A stretch of DNA of 64,000 nucleotides from Aliikangiella coralliicola (GTDB lineage: Bacteria; Pseudomonadota; Gammaproteobacteria; Enterobacterales; Kangiellaceae). Every line of letters starts with the position of its first letter. Within the stretch, counting starts at the first letter, position 1. A program made the translations under genes and the position numbers. Below the pieces are notes generated by a model. It was not told the DNA's origin. It saw nothing but the letters and a program-made list of their open reading frames with translations, and ran no database searches. Positions 9,122 through 17,342 of the stretch are shown one piece after another. The stretch is from NCBI RefSeq assembly GCF_007004725.1, contig NZ_ML660160.1, positions 682,001-746,000 of the forward strand, written 5' to 3'.

Positions 9122-9811
9122 ATGAAAAGTTTAGCACTCAATATACTAGTGATAGAAGATCAGACAACTATCGCAAAAAACATCGCTGATTTTATGGAAG
9201 CGAAGGGTCATATACTTGATTTTGCGGACGATGGTAAGCGAGGGTTGAGTCTGGCTTTATCGAACTTCTACGACGTGATTGTGCTTGATTTAATGTTACC
9301 TGGTATGGATGGTTGGGAAGTTTGTCGGGAAATCCGGCAGGCTTCTTCGCGTCATGTTCCAATTTTAATGTTAACGGCTCGTGATAGTTTAACTGACAAA
9401 GTGAAAGGTTTTGAATTAGGCGCTGATGATTACCTGACGAAACCTTTCGCCTTAGAAGAGTTACTAGTACGTTGTCTGGCGTTGTCCAGGCGTAATCAAT
9501 TGCAAACCGAGCACGTCATTCAGATCGGTAGTTTGCAAATTGATCGCAAGAGTCAAAAAGTTAAACGTGGCGACAATTTAATTAATCTCAATCAAATACC
9601 TTATTCGATATTATTAACTTTGGCCGAGGCTTATCCTCGAGTGGTAAGCCGCAGTGAATTATGCCAACGGATCTGGGGAGACGATTTAACTGAGTCAGAT
9701 TCGTTGCGGTCACATATCTATCAACTACGACAGAACCTGGATAAACCTTTCGAAAAACCAATGATTAAGACTGTGCATGGCGTCGGTTTTTCACTGGAGC
9801 CTGATGAATGA
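9122..9811 (+). CDS. OmpR/PhoB-family response regulator
   Basis: A 229-residue DNA-binding response regulator. The receiver domain (about 8-120) shows the acidic pair IEDQ, the phospho-acceptor Asp56 in VLDLMLPGMDGW, Thr in LMLTARD and Lys in YLTKPF. The C-terminal half (about 130-225) is a winged helix with the OmpR-type ending KTVHGVGFSLEP. It acts in the cytosol by binding target promoters once phosphorylated by its partner. Its stop codon overlaps the start of the kinase gene (ATGA), showing translational coupling. The target genes are unknown; the outer-membrane barrel gene 292 bp past the kinase is a natural candidate. Confidence 0.92.
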   Translation: MKSLALNILVIEDQTTIAKNIADFMEAKGHILDFADDGKRGLSLALSNFYDVIVLDLMLPGMDGWEVCREIRQASSRHVPILMLTARDSLTDKVKGFELGADDYLTKPFALEELLVRCLALSRRNQLQTEHVIQIGSLQIDRKSQKVKRGDNLINLNQIPYSILLTLAEAYPRVVSRSELCQRIWGDDLTESDSLRSHIYQLRQNLDKPFEKPMIKTVHGVGFSLEPDE

Positions 9812-11079
9812 AAAAAAGTTCTGTGAGCATTCGCAAACGTATCGTTTTTGGATTTAGTTTTTCTGCGATATTTATTTCGCTGGTATTTAGTCTTCATAAT
9901 TTCTTATTTATTTATTCAATTGAAGATGCCTTTTTTGAACGCTTGATTAATGAAGAAGTTCAAAGCATTCACCATCACTATCAGAAAACTCAGGAGTTAC
10001 CGGAACCGAGTAAAGCGTTTATGTCGATTTACCCTGATTTAGAATCTGCTCCAGAAGAAATAAAAAAAATTCTAAAAGAGGAACCAGAACGAAAAGAAAT
10101 TTCTGGCGATAACAACCGGCATTATCATGTTTATTTATCGAAAAAACAGCCGCGCTTCTTGTTAATCGCGGAGGTGAGTAGTTATTTATTTGTTAGACCC
10201 ATTCGCGGGAAAATTCTTATGTTTTTCGCGATTTCATCATTAGTTATGCTGCTACTGGTATGGGGGGTTGGATACTGGATCGCCGGAAAAACAATCAATC
10301 CATTGTCTAAGTTAGCATCGCTAATTAAAGAAACTGAACCCGATAAATTACCTAAAGCATTTGCCAAAGAATTTCCATCAAACGAAATTGGAATATTAGC
10401 AAGTTCTTTGGAAGTTGCAATGAATCGTATTCGTACGTTTATTGAAAGAGAGCAACAATTTACGCGAGACGCAAGCCACGAATTGCGAACGCCTATTGCG
10501 AGTATAAAGGGGGCGGTAGAATTGTTCGCTGTAAGAGAGCTAAAGCCGACAGAGAGAGAGTTACTGGAACGAATTAGTTCAGCAATTTTTCAGATGGAAC
10601 AATCGGTTGAGACTTTACTGATGCTTGCCAGAGAAGAGTCGAGTAATCAGCACTATGTGCCGATAAGACTACTACCAATTGTTGAGCAAGTTGTTATTCA
10701 AAATGCCTATCTGATAGAAGAAAAATCGGTTGAAGTTGATGTTAATATTTCTGTGCAACAAGTGGTGTCGACAACTGAAGGAACACTGCAAATTTTGTTA
10801 GCCAACTTGATCAGTAATGCTTTTCGTTATACCCAAAGTGGAACAGTAACAATTTCGATGTCGGATAATTTGCTATTAATTTCCGATAGCGGTGAAGGGA
10901 TAGAGGATTCAATCAAGCACCAGGTAACAGAGTCGATGGTTAAGGGAGCAAACAGTATCGGTTTTGGCATTGGTTTATCGATTGTTAAACGCATTTGCGA
11001 AAAGCATGGGTTGGAACTTAAAATCGACAGTGATGAAAAAGGGACTGTGGTGAGTATCGATTTCAGCACTAGTCATTAA
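9808..11079 (+). CDS. membrane sensor histidine kinase
   Basis: A 423-residue kinase partner of the preceding regulator. TM1 is at about 12-33, a periplasmic sensor region of roughly 100 residues follows (mostly charged, with EEIKKILKEEPERKEIS), and TM2 lies at about 140-162 (MFFAISSLVMLLLVWGVGYWI). A HAMP linker then leads to the DHp motif RDASHELRTPIAS with phospho-accepting His near 224. The ATP-binding domain shows an N box (LLANLISNAFRYT), G1 (ISDSGEGIED) and G2 (GFGIGLSIV). It overlaps the regulator gene by 4 bp. The sensor domain is not one I recognise, so the stimulus is unknown. Confidence 0.92.
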   Translation: MKKSSVSIRKRIVFGFSFSAIFISLVFSLHNFLFIYSIEDAFFERLINEEVQSIHHHYQKTQELPEPSKAFMSIYPDLESAPEEIKKILKEEPERKEISGDNNRHYHVYLSKKQPRFLLIAEVSSYLFVRPIRGKILMFFAISSLVMLLLVWGVGYWIAGKTINPLSKLASLIKETEPDKLPKAFAKEFPSNEIGILASSLEVAMNRIRTFIEREQQFTRDASHELRTPIASIKGAVELFAVRELKPTERELLERISSAIFQMEQSVETLLMLAREESSNQHYVPIRLLPIVEQVVIQNAYLIEEKSVEVDVNISVQQVVSTTEGTLQILLANLISNAFRYTQSGTVTISMSDNLLLISDSGEGIEDSIKHQVTESMVKGANSIGFGIGLSIVKRICEKHGLELKIDSDEKGTVVSIDFSTSH

Positions 11080-11371
11080 AAGCTTTTGGAATTGAATTTT
11101 TGTTCGAATTTTGGCCATCCAATTTCCTTAAAAAAGATAATCATTCTTTAGATTTTCGGCCTACAAAGTTTTTTATCAATCGACTTTTCTGTATTTATAT
11201 TTGAGTTAAATTATTTTGAAATTTACAATAATTATTCCCTGTGTGAGTCGGTGGTTAATATTTAAACAAATACGCTAAATGTAACCAAACTTTTCTGTTC
11301 AGTTTGAGTTAATCGTGATCTGACTATTCTGGCCTCGAACATTTAAACAAACTGTCTGAGGAGTTAGACAC

Positions 11372-11920
11372 ATGAAAAAATCACTTTTAACAGCAGCTAT
11401 TTTGTCGACACTGTCTTTTGGGGCGATGGCCGAAACACCTTCGTTTAACTTTTTTGAAATCGGAAAAACACAACTGGATGTTGACGGTACTAGTGCTGAG
11501 CCAGATGGCTACGAATTCAAGTGGAACTACGAGTTTAACGATAATGTTTATCTAAATCTTGATTATTCAAAAGTTGACGAGTCTAACGCTGAATTGAAGA
11601 TGACCAATGCCGGTGTAGGTTACAAGTCTGAAATCAGTAATAGCAGTGTTGTCTTTGTGCAACTTGACTGGGCGAAACTCGAAAATAACGCTGGTTTTGA
11701 TGAAGATGGTTATCGGTTAGGGCTTGGTGTGCGAACTAACTTAACTAAAAATTTCGAAGTAAAAGCTGTTTATGAAAGACTGGATGTTGATTCTGATGAA
11801 TCAGATCTTTACACCCTGGGTGGCGCTTACAACTTTACTGATACTTTGGCGGTTTATGCCGATTACACAAAAGAATCAGACTTTGATCAGACATCCATTG
11901 GTGTTAGATGGAGTTTCTAG
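11372..11920 (+). CDS. small outer-membrane beta-barrel protein
   Basis: A 182-residue protein with a classic signal peptide (KKSLLTAAILSTLSFGAMA, cleaved before ETPS). The mature part is a run of alternating amphipathic strands separated by Asp/Asn-rich turns (YEFKWNYEFNDNVYLNLDYS, GAYNFTDTLAVYADYTKES) and ends in GVRWSF, the terminal-Phe signal recognised by the BAM complex. This fits an eight-stranded OmpA/OmpX-type barrel. Ribosome site GAGGAG lies 11 bases before the ATG. A strong terminator follows, so it is transcribed alone. Its partner or ligand is unknown. Confidence 0.8.
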   Translation: MKKSLLTAAILSTLSFGAMAETPSFNFFEIGKTQLDVDGTSAEPDGYEFKWNYEFNDNVYLNLDYSKVDESNAELKMTNAGVGYKSEISNSSVVFVQLDWAKLENNAGFDEDGYRLGLGVRTNLTKNFEVKAVYERLDVDSDESDLYTLGGAYNFTDTLAVYADYTKESDFDQTSIGVRWSF

Positions 11921-11931
11921 TTAATCAGTAA

Positions 11932-11966
11932 CAAAACTCGGGCAATCGCCCGAGTTTTGTTTTTTT
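11932..11966 (+). terminator. rho-independent terminator of the outer-membrane barrel gene
   Basis: A perfect 12-bp stem (CAAAACTCGGGC/GCCCGAGTTTTG, 11932-11943 and 11948-11959) with loop AATC is followed by a run of seven T. Confidence 0.93.
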
Positions 11967-12063
11967 CTTCACCTATTTTCAAGTTTTATTTCACTCAAAA
12001 CTATTGCCTGTCATTTAACCATAAGCTAGTCTTGTCAGTTGTTTTGACTAACAGGACCATTTA

Positions 12064-13356
12064 ATGAATAAGAAAAACATCTTTGGATTGATTCTCTTTA
12101 TCCCTTTTTCGCTGCAGGTTTATGCTGAAAACTATCTCATTCACGCGGGTAAACTTCTCGATGTTAAAAAACTGAAAGTTAATCAAAACTACTCGATTCG
12201 AATTAAAGACAATAAAATCACTGCTGTGGAAAAAGGTTTTATAAAGCCAAAATCTGATGAAAAACTAATCGACCTGAAAAATAAAACCGTGATGCCTGGG
12301 TTAATGGATATGCATGTCCATCTGTCTGGTGAAATCAATAAGACCTCTTACTCTGAGCGATTTTTTCTTAATAATGCCGATGCAGCGTTTCGCAGCACTG
12401 TATTTGCCCGCAAAACGCTGGAAGCCGGTTTCACAACTGTGCGGGATTTAGGGGAGCTTTTTAAAGGTGTGCCCATTTCTCTCAGAAAAGCCATCGATAA
12501 AGGTTATGTTATCGGGCCTAGAATTTATGCTGCTGGTAAAAGTATTGCGACAACTGGGGGACATGCGGATCCGACCAATGGTGTAAGGCATGAACTGATG
12601 GGCGATCCAGGACCGGAACAAGGTGTCGTTAATGGGCCTGACGAAGCAATGAAAGCTGTACGCCAAAGATACAAAGAAGGTGCTGATGTTATTAAGCTGA
12701 CGGTAACCGGCGGCGTTTTAAGCTTGGCAAAAAGTGGTTCTAATCCGCAATTTACGCAAGAAGAGTTAGAAGCTGTGGTGAAAGCGGCGAAAGACTATGA
12801 CTTTGTTGTCGCGGTTCATGCTCATGGAGCGGAAGGTATGAAAAGAGCGGTAAGAGCGGGAGTCGACTCTGTGGAGCATGGTACTTATATGGATAAGGAA
12901 ACCATTCGTCTGATGAAAAAACACGGTACTTATTATGTACCAACGATTACCGCGGGAAAATGGGTGGGTGAGAAGGCTGCGGAAGAAGGTTACTATCCTA
13001 AAGTGGTTCAGCCTAAAGCGGCAGCTATCGGTCCGAAGATTCAATCGACATTTAAGAAAGCCTATAAGAAAGGGGTAAAAATAGCCTTTGGAACAGATGC
13101 AGGTGTATTCCCACACGGTCTAAATGGTAGAGAGTTTCGTTATATGGTTGAAGCTGGAATGTCTGCTTTCGAGACGATTCAATCTGCAACTTTAAATACT
13201 GCCAAGTTGCTTAGAATTGAGGATAAACTCGGAACTATTGAAAATGGAAAGCTGGCAGATATTGTGGCTGTTGACGGTGATCCGTTAAAAAATATTTCGT
13301 TGATGGAAAATGTTTCTTTTGTGATGAAAGACGGAAAGGTCTACGTTAACAAATAA
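12064..13356 (+). CDS. exported amidohydrolase (imidazolonepropionase/Xaa-Pro dipeptidase-like)
   Basis: A 430-residue metal-dependent hydrolase with a signal peptide ([16 protein letters not shown], cleavage before ENYL), so probably periplasmic. Amidohydrolase landmarks appear in order: the strand-1 HxH motif in [13 protein letters not shown], the likely carboxylated Lys in [10 protein letters not shown], His in VVAVHAHG, His in DSVEHGTY, and the metal Asp in [13 protein letters not shown]. The tail [20 protein letters not shown] is the usual composite beta-sandwich end. Related enzymes are dipeptidases acting on Xaa-Pro or Xaa-Lys/Arg substrates; the specificity here cannot be assigned. 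It is a single gene, 143 bp after the barrel gene, ending just before a hairpin repeat. Confidence 0.85.
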   Translation: MNKKNIFGLILFIPFSLQVYAENYLIHAGKLLDVKKLKVNQNYSIRIKDNKITAVEKGFIKPKSDEKLIDLKNKTVMPGLMDMHVHLSGEINKTSYSERFFLNNADAAFRSTVFARKTLEAGFTTVRDLGELFKGVPISLRKAIDKGYVIGPRIYAAGKSIATTGGHADPTNGVRHELMGDPGPEQGVVNGPDEAMKAVRQRYKEGADVIKLTVTGGVLSLAKSGSNPQFTQEELEAVVKAAKDYDFVVAVHAHGAEGMKRAVRAGVDSVEHGTYMDKETIRLMKKHGTYYVPTITAGKWVGEKAAEEGYYPKVVQPKAAAIGPKIQSTFKKAYKKGVKIAFGTDAGVFPHGLNGREFRYMVEAGMSAFETIQSATLNTAKLLRIEDKLGTIENGKLADIVAVDGDPLKNISLMENVSFVMKDGKVYVNK

Positions 13357-13424
13357 GTTATCTGAAGTTAGGGAAACTGAGAAACAGGGGGAGAGCGCTC
13401 GAAAACATCTTTACCTCTCCCTGG

Positions 13425-13446
13425 CCCTCTCCTTTGAAGGAGAGGG
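13425..13446 (+). terminator. palindromic GC-rich hairpin repeat
   Basis: A perfect 10-bp inverted repeat CCCTCTCCTT/AAGGAGAGGG (13425-13434, 13437-13446) is preceded by CCTCTCCCTGG and followed by GGAAAAGAT. This 'CCTCTCCCTGGCCCTCTCC' type of palindrome is common as a dispersed bacterial repeat at gene ends. It lies between convergent genes and has no U-tract, so it may be a repeat rather than a true terminator. Confidence 0.5.
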
Positions 13447-13465
13447 GAAAAGATAATCGGCTAAA

Positions 13466-14380
13466 TCAAAGTTGATAGCTAATTGCCTTTCTTAATAATT
13501 TTTCTTTAGAGTCACAATTCTTAACATCGCTATATTCGAATACGTAAACCTGATCTTTGTTATCGGCATAATTGCTAAATACCAAGGTAACATGTTCATT
13601 GTTTTTTAATGAACGTAAGGTCGCGCCGTAATCACAAAGTGTACTGATGATTGTATCAGAGCGCTGCTTGGAACTTGCCGTATATTTTTCATCGCGCTTC
13701 TTGCGATATTCGTTCATCGAATGATTGTATTCGGACATGCGTTGTTTCAAGGTATCAACTTTCTCTGCTAATTCGTCTTTGAGTTTTTCTACTCGGTTAC
13801 CAGAATCCCTTTCGCGATCTTTTTTACGCTCCAGGCTACGAATTTCTCTTTGAATTTCGCGAATATGTTCGCGTTGTTCTTGCTGTTTTTCACGCAATAC
13901 TTCGAGTGCTTCTCTTCTTTCCTGATATCCGTCATAAACGTCTTCGAAATCGATATTAAATTCAGGAAAGTCTGGTGCAACGGGGGCAACAGGCACTTCA
14001 GCGATGGCCGCGCCAACTTCAGAGGCGATACCTTCAACAAAGTGGCCAATGCCCTGACCAAACGCAGCCCAATCGTCGGCGCTGGAAAAGCTGTTTCTAC
14101 CAAAACTGAAAGTGAATACCATTCCCTGATTCGCGAGGTAGGTCGCTTCAGCTCGTTGCAAGCGCGAACTGAGGTAGCGACGTTTTGTCGGCGTTTGTTC
14201 GCTCAACGAAGTTTCAAAAATTTTACTCATAATTTTGATTTCTTTTTGAGCTCGCTCAAAATTATATTCTTTGGCGAAAATGCTAGTGCCCATTACCGTC
14301 GCTAGACTAGCAATCGCTAAGAGCGCTTTTTTTACTGAACTGGTTTTAACCATAGAGTTTCTAGTCAATTGAGTTCTCAT
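13466..14380 (-). CDS. exported coiled-coil protein of the ECF sigma operon
   Basis: A 304-residue protein I do not recognise. The N-terminus has a signal-like segment (VKKALLAIASLATVMGTSIFA, about 16-36). A small Gly/Ala/Pro-rich part (GIGHFVEGIASEVGAAIAEV, then PVAPVAPDFPEF) precedes a long charged coiled coil at about 155-240 (many EREH, REIRSLERKKD, EKLKDELAEK heptads). The last about 60 residues form a globular-looking end with two Cys (TLCDYG, VKNCDS). Its ATG overlaps the anti-sigma stop (ATGA), and the order sigma, anti-sigma, this gene suggests a periplasmic partner or main target of the signalling pair. An alternative start is the Met at codon 10 (VKTSS after it), which trims the basic leader. 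Confidence 0.65.
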   Translation of the reverse strand: MRTQLTRNSMVKTSSVKKALLAIASLATVMGTSIFAKEYNFERAQKEIKIMSKIFETSLSEQTPTKRRYLSSRLQRAEATYLANQGMVFTFSFGRNSFSSADDWAAFGQGIGHFVEGIASEVGAAIAEVPVAPVAPDFPEFNIDFEDVYDGYQERREALEVLREKQQEQREHIREIQREIRSLERKKDRERDSGNRVEKLKDELAEKVDTLKQRMSEYNHSMNEYRKKRDEKYTASSKQRSDTIISTLCDYGATLRSLKNNEHVTLVFSNYADNKDQVYVFEYSDVKNCDSKEKLLRKAISYQL

Positions 14381-15051
14381 TGGTCGTCTCCCTTATTAAA
14401 GTTTGCAGACTGGATTAACTGGTTAATATATTGATTATTTTCTATCTGGTTGTCGGTTAAAGAAGCTAACCGCTTTTCAACTTTTCTCTGGTCTTCGAAG
14501 CGTTGTGACTGTATGCCGGTGACAAGAAAGTTCAAATCATCGCGCCTTTCTTCTCGTGTTTTTTCTAACAAGTTGGCGACTAATAGTTGGTTAGCTGTAG
14601 CCTGTTTATCACTTTGCGCGACGAAGCGCGCTTCGATTAATAAGGCTTGTTGCTTTTTATATTCATTTAGTTTTTCTTCAATCAGGGTGTTAACCTGTTG
14701 ATTGGATTGGTTGCCAAAGGCGATATTAAATCCACTATCGTTAACCGAAAATTGAACTTGAAAAATAACCATCAAAATTGCCAGCGTTGAAGTCGCCATT
14801 GCCGCCCAATTTAACCAACCGGGCTGACGTTGCCTGGGTCTTACTGCGTATTCCGTGCGGTGCCATTCAGGAACCGGTTCTTGTTTCCACTGGTGAGCAG
14901 CCTGGTGCAGCGCTATTGCTTGCTGGTAGCAGGATTGACAGGTTTCACAGTTATCCAATGCCTGTTCAACTTGCTTTCTGACTGCAGGCGATAACTTTTC
15001 GTCGATGTAGTCTAACAGATGGTCAGATACTAATTGATGATCACACAACAT
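14377..15051 (-). CDS. membrane anti-sigma factor (zf-HC2-like)
   Basis: A 224-residue protein directly after the sigma gene, overlapping it by 11 bp. The N-terminal about 45 residues look like a zinc-finger anti-sigma domain (HLLDYIDEKLSP then CETCQSC). The His that normally lies four residues before the CxxC appears to be Ala here, and a third Cys follows, so zinc binding may differ. One membrane helix is at about 83-102 (WAAMATSTLAILMVIFQVQF). The rest is a periplasmic charged helical region (KLNEYKKQQALLIEARFV). It probably holds the sigma factor at the membrane until a signal arrives. Confidence 0.8.
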   Translation of the reverse strand: MLCDHQLVSDHLLDYIDEKLSPAVRKQVEQALDNCETCQSCYQQAIALHQAAHQWKQEPVPEWHRTEYAVRPRQRQPGWLNWAAMATSTLAILMVIFQVQFSVNDSGFNIAFGNQSNQQVNTLIEEKLNEYKKQQALLIEARFVAQSDKQATANQLLVANLLEKTREERRDDLNFLVTGIQSQRFEDQRKVEKRLASLTDNQIENNQYINQLIQSANFNKGDDQ

Positions 15052-15598
15052 TTTGAATCTCCAATTGACCTTTCAATTTTTGTAAGGCGCTATAAAGTCG
15101 GGTTTTGATGGTACTAATAGCAACACCGGTCTGATGGCTGATTTCTTCAAAAGTAAAGTGTTGAAAAAATTTCAACTCAACCACTAGTCGCTGTTCTTCC
15201 GGTAGAGTTGCCAGCATTGCCATTATTCTTCGATTGTCAGCGAATGCTTCATACTCGTTTTCCGGAGAGTGATGGGAATGAAAACTATCTTCTTCAACGT
15301 CGTCAGCGCGATGAAGTGGGTTTCTGCCTCTGGCTCGTAAAAAGTCAGTTGTTTTGTTGGCAGCGATTCGCATCATCCAGCCTTTAAATTTACCGTCGCC
15401 TCGATAGGCTGGTAAATTGCGATACACGGCCAGAAAGACTTCCTGCATCAAGTCCATTGCGTCAGAGCTGTTAAATGTCATTCTTAAACAGTAGTTGTAC
15501 ACTAGCCCTTCATATCTTTTTACCAGCGTTATCCAGCTGGATTGAGAGCCGCTGAGGGCTTTCTCTATTAGTTTTTCGTCTTTGCGTAAATTAAACAT
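15041..15598 (-). CDS. ECF-type RNA polymerase sigma factor
   Basis: A 185-residue sigma-70 family ECF factor of RpoE-like length. Region 2 (about 25-92) includes YNYCLRMTFNSSDAMDLMQEVFLAVYRNL and FKGWMMRIAANKTTDFLR. A variable acidic linker (DDVEEDSFHSHHSPENEYE) follows. Region 4 (about 130-180) shows LPEEQRLVVELKFFQHFTFEEIS and the HTH GVAISTIKTRLYSALQKLK. First gene of a three-gene operon with its anti-sigma factor. A pair of 13-bp direct repeats lies 70-99 bp upstream and may be part of the promoter. Confidence 0.92.
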   Translation of the reverse strand: MFNLRKDEKLIEKALSGSQSSWITLVKRYEGLVYNYCLRMTFNSSDAMDLMQEVFLAVYRNLPAYRGDGKFKGWMMRIAANKTTDFLRARGRNPLHRADDVEEDSFHSHHSPENEYEAFADNRRIMAMLATLPEEQRLVVELKFFQHFTFEEISHQTGVAISTIKTRLYSALQKLKGQLEIQNVV

Positions 15599-15667
15599 TA
15601 ATATGCCGCGGTTGTTGTTGATAACAAATGGTCGTTGATGACCGGTTCATTTCAATGACCCATTGTA

Positions 15668-15697
15668 TCGAAGGTGTTTCTGTTTCGAAGGTATTTC
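15668..15697 (-). promoter_or_regulatory. direct repeat upstream of the ECF sigma gene
   Basis: TCGAAGGTGTTTC (15668-15680) and TCGAAGGTATTTC (15685-15697) are near-identical direct repeats with a period of 17 bp, upstream of the minus-strand sigma gene. On the minus strand the second copy reads GAAATACC after GG, loosely like an ECF -35 element. Possible autoregulatory or operator site; no -10 assigned. Confidence 0.35.
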
Positions 15698-15906
15698 CTA
15701 TGTCGATGCAATTTTCGAAATAGTTTGAATTTGTCTGAAAAATTGACAAAAAGTCAGTTGTTTTAACCCAAAAGGCGAATAAGGACCAGTTCTTCTAATG
15801 TAAAAAGCGGCCACGACCAATCAAGTTGATTATAACGCATTAATGCTTAACTCACTGAATATAAAGGAAATACATCTTTGCTCACAAGATTCGGTTGTTT
15901 TTTGTG

Positions 15907-15935
15907 CTAAGTGATATCATAATGATATCACTTAG
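15907..15935. promoter_or_regulatory. perfect 29-bp palindromic operator
   Basis: CTAAGTGATATCAT, one central A, then ATGATATCACTTAG: two perfect 14-bp arms. It ends 18 bp before the SPFH start codon, with the ribosome site GGGAGA after it. It is AT-rich and not followed by a T-run, so it reads as a dimeric regulator's operator rather than a terminator. The Arc-like protein encoded at the end of the same unit is the obvious candidate ligand. Confidence 0.75.
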
Positions 15936-15953
15936 ATGCATGGGAGATGATTT

Positions 15954-16817
15954 ATGATAACTGAGAAAGAGATAAAAGCGCCGAACGGAATTTTGATGAT
16001 TTTTGTGTTGTTAATCGCACAAGTGGTATCTGTCCTGCTATTTATAGCGTTAATCAAATCGAGCCCTGTTTTGGCTGTCTTGGCATTTTTATTGAGTTTG
16101 ACGGTATTGGTTTGCTGGTTTGGACTTTTTATGGTGAATCCAAAGGAAGGGCGCGTGCTTCAATTATTCGGAAAGTATGTCGGCACAGTCCATGAGCCAG
16201 GATTACGGTGGGCTAATCCTTTTTATTCAAAATCTGCGGTGTCATTGAGAGTGCGTAATTTCGAGAGCAGTAAACTCAAGGTCAATGATAAAAATGGCAA
16301 TCCAATTGAAATAGCGGCGGTTATTGTGTGGGAAGTTATTGATACTGCTGAAGCGGTATTTCAGGTGGATGATTATGAAGATTTTGTATCCATTCAGAGT
16401 GAATCTGCCTTACGAAATTTAGCGACCAGCTACGCGTACGATGATCACGAAGAAGGTGATATTGCATTGAGGAGTAATCCTGTTGAAATATCCGAAGCGC
16501 TTAAAACCGAGGTGCAAGATCGTCTTGAAAAGGCTGGAGTCAGAGTGATTGAGTCTCGGATCAGCCACTTGGCCTATGCACCTGAAATTGCAAACGCCAT
16601 GCTGCGAAGACAACAGGCTATGGCGATTATAGCTGCTCGCAAAAAGGTTGTTGAAGGGGCTGTGGGTATGGTTGAAATGGCATTATTGCACTTATCGGAA
16701 AGGGATATCGTTGAGTTGGACAGCGAGAGGAAAGCAGCGATGGTCAGTAATCTGTTGGTTGTTTTATGTAGTGATGAAGCAGCCCAGCCTGTGGTTAATA
16801 CCGGTAGTTTGTACTGA
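15954..16817 (+). CDS. SPFH/band 7 (prohibitin-like) membrane protein
   Basis: A 287-residue SPFH protein. Two hydrophobic segments near the N-terminus (about 11-31 and 35-57) anchor it in the inner membrane. The band 7 domain (about 60-230) shows [52 protein letters not shown] and [12 protein letters not shown], then the [26 protein letters not shown] helix-strand pattern. SPFH proteins form oligomeric rings or lipid-microdomain scaffolds, often regulating proteases. It is followed within 130 bp by an Arc-like small protein, a pairing I have seen in other gammaproteobacteria, and is preceded by a long palindrome. ATG at 15954 has GGGAGA seven bases upstream. Confidence 0.88.
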   Translation: MITEKEIKAPNGILMIFVLLIAQVVSVLLFIALIKSSPVLAVLAFLLSLTVLVCWFGLFMVNPKEGRVLQLFGKYVGTVHEPGLRWANPFYSKSAVSLRVRNFESSKLKVNDKNGNPIEIAAVIVWEVIDTAEAVFQVDDYEDFVSIQSESALRNLATSYAYDDHEEGDIALRSNPVEISEALKTEVQDRLEKAGVRVIESRISHLAYAPEIANAMLRRQQAMAIIAARKKVVEGAVGMVEMALLHLSERDIVELDSERKAAMVSNLLVVLCSDEAAQPVVNTGSLY

Positions 16818-16859
16818 TAGTTTGTATTGATAGACATGCGATTAAAATTGTCATGCAAT

Positions 16860-16878
16860 GGCCGCTTCTTTTGCGGCC
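16860..16878 (+). other. hairpin between SPFH and Arc-like genes
   Basis: A 6-bp GC-only stem GGCCGC/GCGGCC (16860-16865, 16873-16878) with loop TTCTTTT. The tail TGATAAAAAC is not U-rich, so it may be an mRNA-stabilising or weak attenuating structure rather than a terminator. Just upstream, TAGTTTGTACTGA/TAGTTTGTATTGA is a short direct duplication at the SPFH stop codon. Confidence 0.4.
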
Positions 16879-16943
16879 TGATAAAAACAGGTCAAGTACC
16901 GCTGTTTTCTGGATGGGTAGAGAAATGCTGAGTGGAGACAATC

Positions 16944-17129
16944 GTGGCTAAAAAGGCTTATCCGTTACGAATCAACGAAGACATACTCAGGGCAATGCAG
17001 GTTTGGGCTGATGACGAATTAAGAAGTATTAATGCGCAAATAGAGTATGTATTGCGTGATGCCTTAAGAAAAGCCGGCCGAGTAAAAAATAATAAGACTG
17101 AACCAATTGATGAACCTGAAGAAAACTAA
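16944..17129 (+). CDS. Arc-like ribbon-helix-helix DNA-binding protein
   Basis: A small protein (61 residues from GTG 16944) with an Arc/MetJ-type ribbon-helix-helix: the N-terminal strand KKAYPLRINED is the DNA-reading ribbon, followed by helices ILRAMQVWADDELRS and NAQIEYVLRDALRKAGR. The tail is acidic and disordered. I chose GTG 16944 because GGAGA lies five bases upstream; an in-frame GTG at 16932 would add four residues but lies on top of that ribosome site. Proteins of this family act as dimeric or tetrameric repressors of their own operon. The palindrome at 15907-15935 is a plausible target. Confidence 0.82.
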   Translation: MAKKAYPLRINEDILRAMQVWADDELRSINAQIEYVLRDALRKAGRVKNNKTEPIDEPEEN

Positions 17130-17342
17130 CGGCAGTTTAGTGCCTAAGTTTTTCGATTTGGTAATGTGAATTGCTCGCAGGGTGACTCCGATCTTTGGTG
17201 AGTTCCGTCTGGTTCTCAACGATTTTCTGTATTTTGTCGCTATAAATTTGCTTCAATGCCTGATATCTTTAGGGATTGAAGCTCACCTAAGCTGTTTGTT
17301 GGGCTCTACAATAACAATAAAATTTTAAGTCTAAGGGTTTAT

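Noticed and set aside
15907-15935. Transcription terminator reading of the long palindrome
   Set aside because: AT-rich stem without a T-run, and it lies right before a start codon; an operator fits better.
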